Shown here one piece after another: positions 8,049 to 11,536 of a DNA stretch of 11,536 bases (the stretch's first letter is position 1; the number at the start of each line of letters is the position of its first letter). A model generated the notes under the pieces. The model was not told the DNA's origin. It saw nothing but the letters and a program-made list of their open reading frames with translations, and searched no databases. Position numbers and translations under genes: made by a program. The DNA comes from JAUREX01 sp044356825 (GTDB taxonomy: Bacteria; Pseudomonadota; Alphaproteobacteria; Rhodobacterales; Rhodobacteraceae): assembly GCA_044356825.1 (NCBI GenBank), contig JBIKVM010000081.1:1-11536 (forward strand), in the 5' to 3' direction.

Positions 8049-9083
8049 GCAAGCATCCCCGCCGCCCCCGCCGCCGCGCCCGAGATCCCCCCCGGCACGC
8101 CGATGCGCAGCATGACCGTGCGCGAGGCGCTGCGCGAGGCGATGGCCGAAGAGATGCGCGCCGACGGCCGCGTCTTCCTCATGGGCGAGGAGGTCGGCGA
8201 ATATCAGGGCGCCTACAAGATCAGCCAGGGGCTGCTCGACGAATTCGGCGCCCGCCGTGTCATCGATACGCCCATCACCGAACACGGCTTCGCGGGCCTC
8301 GCGGTGGGTGCGGCCTTCGGCGGGCTGCGCCCCATCGTCGAGTTCATGACCTTCAACTTCGCGATGCAGGCGATGGACCACATCGTCAACTCGGCGGCCA
8401 AGACGCTCTACATGTCGGGCGGACAGATGGGCTGCCCGATCGTCTTTCGCGGCCCGAACGGCGCCGCCGCCCGCGTCGCCGCCCAGCACAGCCAGGATTA
8501 TGCCGCCTGGTATGCCCAGATCCCCGGCCTCAAGGTCGCGATGCCCTATTCGGCCGCCGACGCCAAGGGGCTCCTCAAGACCGCGATCCGCGACCCGAAC
8601 CCGGTCATCTTCCTTGAAAACGAGATCCTCTACGGCCGCAGCTTCGAGGTGCCCGACCTCCCCGACCACACGGTGCCCTTCGGCAAGGCGCGCATCTGGC
8701 GCGAGGGCACCGACCTCACCATCGTGAGCTTCGGCATCGGCATGTCGCATGCGCTCGACGCGGCCGAGGCACTGGCGCGCGAGGGGATCTCGGCCGAGGT
8801 GATCGACCTGCGCACGCTGCGCCCCATCGATTACGACACCGTGCTGGCTTCGGTGCGCAAGACGAACCGCTGCATCACCGTCGAGGAGGGCTGGCCGGTC
8901 GGCGCCATCGGCAACCACCTCGCGGCCCACATCATGCAGCACGCCTTCGACTGGCTCGACGCGCCGGTCCTGAACCTCACCGGCAAGGATGTGCCCATGC
9001 CCTATGCCGCGAACCTCGAAAAACTCGCCCTGATCACCGTGGCCGAGATCGTCGCGGCGGCGAAATCCGTCTGCTACCGCTGA
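7728..9083 (+). CDS. pdhB: Pyruvate dehydrogenase E1 component, beta subunit, with N-terminal lipoyl domain
   Basis: The 451-residue protein joins a lipoyl domain (1-77, lipoyl-lysine Lys43 in IETDKATMEFE) through an Ala/Pro-rich linker (about 78-125) to a full E1-beta subunit that begins at MRSMTVREAL (126). The E1-beta part carries MGEEVGEYQGAYKIS (Glu154/Glu155, the pair that includes the cofactor-activating glutamate), DTPITEHGFAGLAVG and FMTFNFAMQAMD. E1-beta with its own lipoyl domain is known in alphaproteobacteria such as Sinorhizobium and Zymomonas. The lipoyl part matches that of pdhC residue for residue over 77 positions. A ribosome site (AGGGGGC, 7714-7720) precedes the ATG. The gap to pdhC is only 12 bases. 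Confidence 0.97.
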   Translation: MATEILMPALSPTMEEGTLAKWLVAPGATVKAGQIIAEIETDKATMEFEAVDEGVIAQILVPEGTQGVKVNTPIAILAADGAVPEAPRAAAAAKAAPAGGPAKAAPPASIPAAPAAAPEIPPGTPMRSMTVREALREAMAEEMRADGRVFLMGEEVGEYQGAYKISQGLLDEFGARRVIDTPITEHGFAGLAVGAAFGGLRPIVEFMTFNFAMQAMDHIVNSAAKTLYMSGGQMGCPIVFRGPNGAAARVAAQHSQDYAAWYAQIPGLKVAMPYSAADAKGLLKTAIRDPNPVIFLENEILYGRSFEVPDLPDHTVPFGKARIWREGTDLTIVSFGIGMSHALDAAEALAREGISAEVIDLRTLRPIDYDTVLASVRKTNRCITVEEGWPVGAIGNHLAAHIMQHAFDWLDAPVLNLTGKDVPMPYAANLEKLALITVAEIVAAAKSVCYR

Positions 9084-9095
9084 GGGGGGCGCGCC

Positions 9096-9419
9096 ATGGC
9101 AACCGAGATCCTGATGCCCGCCCTTTCGCCCACGATGGAAGAGGGCACGCTCGCCAAATGGCTGGTCGCGCCCGGCGCGACGGTGAAGGCCGGCCAGATC
9201 ATCGCCGAGATCGAGACCGACAAGGCCACGATGGAATTCGAGGCGGTGGATGAGGGCGTGATCGCGCAGATCCTCGTCCCCGAAGGCACGCAAGGCGTGA
9301 AGGTCAACACCCCGATCGCGATCCTGACCGAGGCGGGCGAGGCCCTGCCCGAGGCGCCCCGCGCCGAGGCGGCCGCCAAGGCGGCCCCCGCCGGGGGCCC
9401 CGCGAAGGCCGCCCCCCCC
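9096..9419 (+). repeat. Lipoyl-domain repeat, copy 2 (in pdhC)
   Basis: Second copy of the repeat that opens pdhB, 1368 bases downstream in the same orientation. It covers the lipoyl domain and the first Ala/Pro-rich linker, and identity stops where the linkers diverge (VPAPTP here against ASIPAA in pdhB). Recombination between the copies would delete most of pdhB in frame, yielding a single lipoyl protein. Confidence 0.95.
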
Positions 9420-10433
9420 GTACCCGCACCGACACCGGCACCGGCCGCGCCTGCTGCGGCGCCCACCCCCGCTGGCGCGCGCATCCTCGCCTCGCCGCTC
9501 GCCCGCCGGATCGCGGCCGAGCGGGGCATCACGCTCGGCGCGCTGCGCGGCTCGGGCCCCGGCGGGCGCATCGTGCGCGCCGATCTCGATGCGGCACCCG
9601 CAGCGGCGCCGGCACCCGCCATCGCCGCCCTTGCCCCTGCCGCCGCCGCGCCGGTCGCCGCTGTCGCGACCCCTGCCCCGGCCCCGGCGGCCGCCACGCC
9701 CGCCCCGCCGCGCGGCGATGTCGCGAAGCTCTACGAGGGGCGCGCCTTCACCGAGGTCACGCTCGACGGGATGCGCCGCACGATCGCGGCCCGCCTGACC
9801 GAGGCGAAGGCCACGATCCCGCATTTCTACCTGCGACGCGACGTGCGGCTCGATGCGCTGCTCGGCTTGCGCGAGCAGGTCAACGCCTCGCTCGCGCCCC
9901 GGGGTGTCAAGCTCTCGGTCAATGATTTCATCATCAAGGCCACCGCGCTTGCGCTCCAGCAGGTGCCGGCGGCGAATGCCGTCTGGGCGGGCGACCGCAT
10001 CCTGCGCCTTGCGGCCTCGGACGTGGCGGTGGCGGTTTCGGTCGAGGGCGGGCTCTTCACCCCGGTGATCCGGGATGCCCATCTCAAGACGCTCTCGGCG
10101 CTCTCGACCGAAATGAAGGACCTCGCGGCACGGGCGCGGACGCGCAAGCTGACACCCGCCGAGTATCAGGGCGGCAGCATGGCGATCTCGAACCTCGGCA
10201 TGTTCGGGATCGACAGCTTCGATGCGGTCATCAACCCGCCGCACGGCGCGATCCTCGCCGTCGGGGCGGGCACGAAGCGGCCCGTGGTCGGCGCGGATGG
10301 CGCGCTCGGGGTCGCGACGGTGATGACCGTGACGCTCTCGGTCGATCACCGCGTGATCGACGGGGCGCTCGGGGCGGAATGGCTCGGCGCCTTCGTCGGG
10401 CTGATCGAGGCCCCGCTCGGGATGCTCGCCTGA
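9096..10433 (+). CDS. pdhC: Pyruvate dehydrogenase E2 component, dihydrolipoamide acetyltransferase
   Basis: The 445-residue core enzyme transfers the acetyl group from its lipoyl arm to coenzyme A. Domains in order: one lipoyl domain (1-77, Lys43), an Ala/Pro linker, the peripheral-subunit-binding domain (about 129-165, RILASPLARRIA to GGRIVRADLD) that holds E1 or E3, a second Ala/Pro linker (about 166-205), and the catalytic domain (about 210-445) ending with the active-site motif HRVIDG at 418-423 (His418, Asp422). The single lipoyl domain is compensated by the one on PdhB. The ATG at 9096 follows GAGGGGGGCG at 9082-9091. No lpd (E3) gene follows, so E3 must be encoded elsewhere. The acetyltransferase of pyruvate dehydrogenase, rather than of 2-oxoglutarate dehydrogenase, is set by the pdhA-pdhB context. 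Confidence 0.97.
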   Translation: MATEILMPALSPTMEEGTLAKWLVAPGATVKAGQIIAEIETDKATMEFEAVDEGVIAQILVPEGTQGVKVNTPIAILTEAGEALPEAPRAEAAAKAAPAGGPAKAAPPVPAPTPAPAAPAAAPTPAGARILASPLARRIAAERGITLGALRGSGPGGRIVRADLDAAPAAAPAPAIAALAPAAAAPVAAVATPAPAPAAATPAPPRGDVAKLYEGRAFTEVTLDGMRRTIAARLTEAKATIPHFYLRRDVRLDALLGLREQVNASLAPRGVKLSVNDFIIKATALALQQVPAANAVWAGDRILRLAASDVAVAVSVEGGLFTPVIRDAHLKTLSALSTEMKDLAARARTRKLTPAEYQGGSMAISNLGMFGIDSFDAVINPPHGAILAVGAGTKRPVVGADGALGVATVMTVTLSVDHRVIDGALGAEWLGAFVGLIEAPLGMLA

Positions 10434-10496
10434 CGCGCCTTGCCGCCAGGCGACCGAGCGGCTACCACCCTGCACGTGGCGTCCGGCAGGTGAGGG

Positions 10497-11351
10497 ATGC
10501 GCGACTATCTGGTGGACCTGATCCTGCGCGCGATGATCGCGCTTGCCCGCGCGATCCCGTGGCGCGCGCGCGTTGCGCTCGTGGGCTGGATCACGGCACG
10601 GATCATCGCGCCCTATGCAGGGTATGACCGACGCATACGCGCCAATCTCGCCCGCGTCTGGCCCGACCTGCCGGCCGCCGAGGTCGCGCGCCTCGTGCGC
10701 GCAGTGCCCGCCAACGCCGGGCGCACGCTGATCGAGGTCTATTCGGGCGCGGAGTTCGTCGATCGTGCCGCAGCCGCGCCGATCCGGGGCGCGGGGCTGG
10801 CCGCGCTGCAGTCGGCGCGGGCGCGCGGGCAGGGCGCGATCCTCATCTCGGGCCATTTCGGCAACTACGACGTGGCACGCGCGGTGCTCGGGCGGCAGGG
10901 AATGCCGGTCGGGGCGCTTTATCGGCCGTGGTCGAACCGGCGGTTCGATGCGCATTACCGCAAGATCATCGGCGCCATCTCGGGCCCGATCTTTCCGCGC
11001 GGCCGGCAGGGGCTGGCCGAGATGCTCCGCCACCTGCGCGCGGGCGGCTTCGTCGGCATCCTGCACGACCAGCGGATGGAGCATGGCGCGCCCTTGCGCT
11101 TCTTCGGGCACACCGCGCCCACCGCGCTGTCGGCGGCCGAGATGGCGTTACGCCATGATCTGCTGCTCGTCCCCGTCTACGGCGTGCGCCACCCGGACGG
11201 GGTCGGCTTCGACCTCGTGATCGAACCGCCCATCCCGCACACCACCCCCGAGGCGATGATGCAGGCCGCGAACGACAGCCTCGAGGCGATGGTGCGCGCC
11301 CACCCCGAGCAATGGTTCTGGGTCCATCGCCGCTGGGGCGCGGCGGGCTGA
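10497..11351 (+). CDS. Lysophospholipid/lipid A acyltransferase family protein (LpxL/HtrB-like)
   Basis: The 284-residue product belongs to the LpxL/HtrB/MsbB acyltransferases, inner-membrane enzymes that add a fatty acyl chain to lipid A precursors or related lipids. The catalytic H-X4-D motif is seen as HFGNYD (His120, Asp125). Further marks are ALYRPWSNRRFD near 141-152, GRQGLAEMLRHL near 166, ILHDQRMEHGAPLRFFG near 185-200, and the C-terminal HPEQWFWVHRRW, characteristic of this family. The N terminus is hydrophobic and amphipathic (about 4-42), suiting membrane attachment. The ATG at 10497 follows GCAGGTGAGGG. It sits 63 bases after pdhC on the same strand without a clear terminator, so read-through from the pdh operon is possible. 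The acyl donor and acceptor cannot be deduced; an ornithine-lipid or other lysolipid role remains possible. Confidence 0.88.
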   Translation: MRDYLVDLILRAMIALARAIPWRARVALVGWITARIIAPYAGYDRRIRANLARVWPDLPAAEVARLVRAVPANAGRTLIEVYSGAEFVDRAAAAPIRGAGLAALQSARARGQGAILISGHFGNYDVARAVLGRQGMPVGALYRPWSNRRFDAHYRKIIGAISGPIFPRGRQGLAEMLRHLRAGGFVGILHDQRMEHGAPLRFFGHTAPTALSAAEMALRHDLLLVPVYGVRHPDGVGFDLVIEPPIPHTTPEAMMQAANDSLEAMVRAHPEQWFWVHRRWGAAG

Positions 11352-11356
11352 AGGGG

Positions 11357-11536
11357 TCAGCCGCCGCCGGCCAGATCGGCCCGCAGCGCATAGAGGAAAT
11401 CGAGCGCCTCGCGCGGGGTCATCTCATCGGGCGCGGCGTCGCGCAGGCGGGCGATGATCGCGGCGTGGGGGTCGGGGGCGGGCTCGCGGGCGGGCTCGGG
11501 GGCGGACTCGGGGGCGCACCGCGCTGCGGCGAAGAG
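11357..11536 (-). CDS. mutS: C-terminal end of a MutS-like DNA mismatch repair protein (partial)
   Basis: The last 59 codons of a minus-strand gene enter from the right edge; the start lies outside the window. The translation begins LFAAARC, passes through a Pro/Glu/Ala-rich linker, and ends with ARLRDAAPDEMTPREALDFLYALRADLAGGG. The short C-terminal helical motif with DEMTPREALDFLYALR strongly resembles the tetramerisation tail of MutS (pattern DPDxLTPREALxxLYxLK), which follows a variable linker after the ATPase domain; LFAAA is also typical of the linker start. The ATPase domain itself is not visible, so the call rests on the tail only. The stop lies five bases from that of the acyltransferase gene, so the two are tightly convergent with no hairpin between them. 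Confidence 0.75.
   Translation of the reverse strand, partial: LFAAARCAPESAPEPAREPAPDPHAAIIARLRDAAPDEMTPREALDFLYALRADLAGGG
11472..11519 (-). repeat. Four tandem 12-base repeats in the mutS-like linker
   Basis: Four head-to-tail units on the plus strand, TCGGGGGCGGGC, TCGCGGGCGGGC, TCGGGGGCGGAC and TCGGGGGCGCAC, differ by one to three bases. Read on the minus strand in the mutS frame they encode APES, APEP, AREP and APDP, a four-residue repeat in the flexible linker. Copy-number change would keep the frame and alter only linker length. Confidence 0.85.

Noticed and set aside
7704..11111. A 1135-codon open frame on the minus strand antisense to pdhB, pdhC and the acyltransferase gene
   Set aside because: Its product is a low-complexity Arg/Gly/His/Asp-rich chain with duplicated stretches that merely mirror the lipoyl repeat. 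Stop codons are rare in this antisense frame because of the high GC content, and the plus-strand genes are unambiguous.

Overview
The window is GC-rich chromosomal DNA that looks like an alphaproteobacterium of the Rhodobacteraceae (Rhodobacter/Paracoccus-like). The indicators are the strong G/C bias at third codon positions, a glnB-glnA pair, a septum-initiator gene directly before pdhA-pdhB-pdhC, and an E1-beta subunit with its own lipoyl domain. The family placement is inferred from gene content and order; no 16S or other marker is present. Almost everything is core metabolism. I saw no insertion sequence, prophage, CRISPR array, tRNA or rRNA gene, and no gap over 300 bases lacks a gene.

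Layout. (1) Positions 1-2120, plus strand: the 3' part of an M17 leucyl-aminopeptidase-type gene, overlapping by its stop codon a cytoplasmic NlpC/P60 cell-wall peptidase gene. (2) Positions 2102-4218, minus strand: a bifunctional NAD(P)H-hydrate repair enzyme (nnr) coupled by an ATGA overlap to a small dihydrofolate-reductase-like/RibD-C protein. This pair converges on the peptidase gene with a 19-base overlap. (3) Positions 4219-4393: the only divergent intergenic region, with an AT-rich NtrC-box-like dyad at 4265-4281. (4) Positions 4394-6250: glnB and glnA, then a strong hairpin terminator. (5) Positions 6262-10433: a promoter candidate, an FtsB/DivIC-like gene, a 31-base inverted repeat, then pdhA, pdhB and pdhC. 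(6) Positions 10497-11351: an LpxL/HtrB-type acyltransferase gene. (7) Positions 11357-11536, minus strand: the last 59 codons of a mutS-like gene.

How the genes work together. GlnB and GlnA form the nitrogen-assimilation module; both modification sites are present (Tyr51 of PII, Tyr397 of glutamine synthetase), so uridylylation and adenylylation control is expected from genes elsewhere. PdhA, PdhB and PdhC supply E1-alpha, E1-beta and E2 of pyruvate dehydrogenase; E3 (lpd) is not in the window. The aminopeptidase and the NlpC/P60 enzyme could act together on recycled murein peptides. Nnr repairs damaged NAD(P)H, and its partner resembles an NADPH-dependent reductase.

No wholly new system is evident. 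The signals most worth a second look are the nearly identical lipoyl-domain DNA in pdhB and pdhC (all differences in the domain are synonymous), the dyad before pdhA, the NtrC-like dyad before glnB, and a 12-base tandem repeat in the mutS-like linker.
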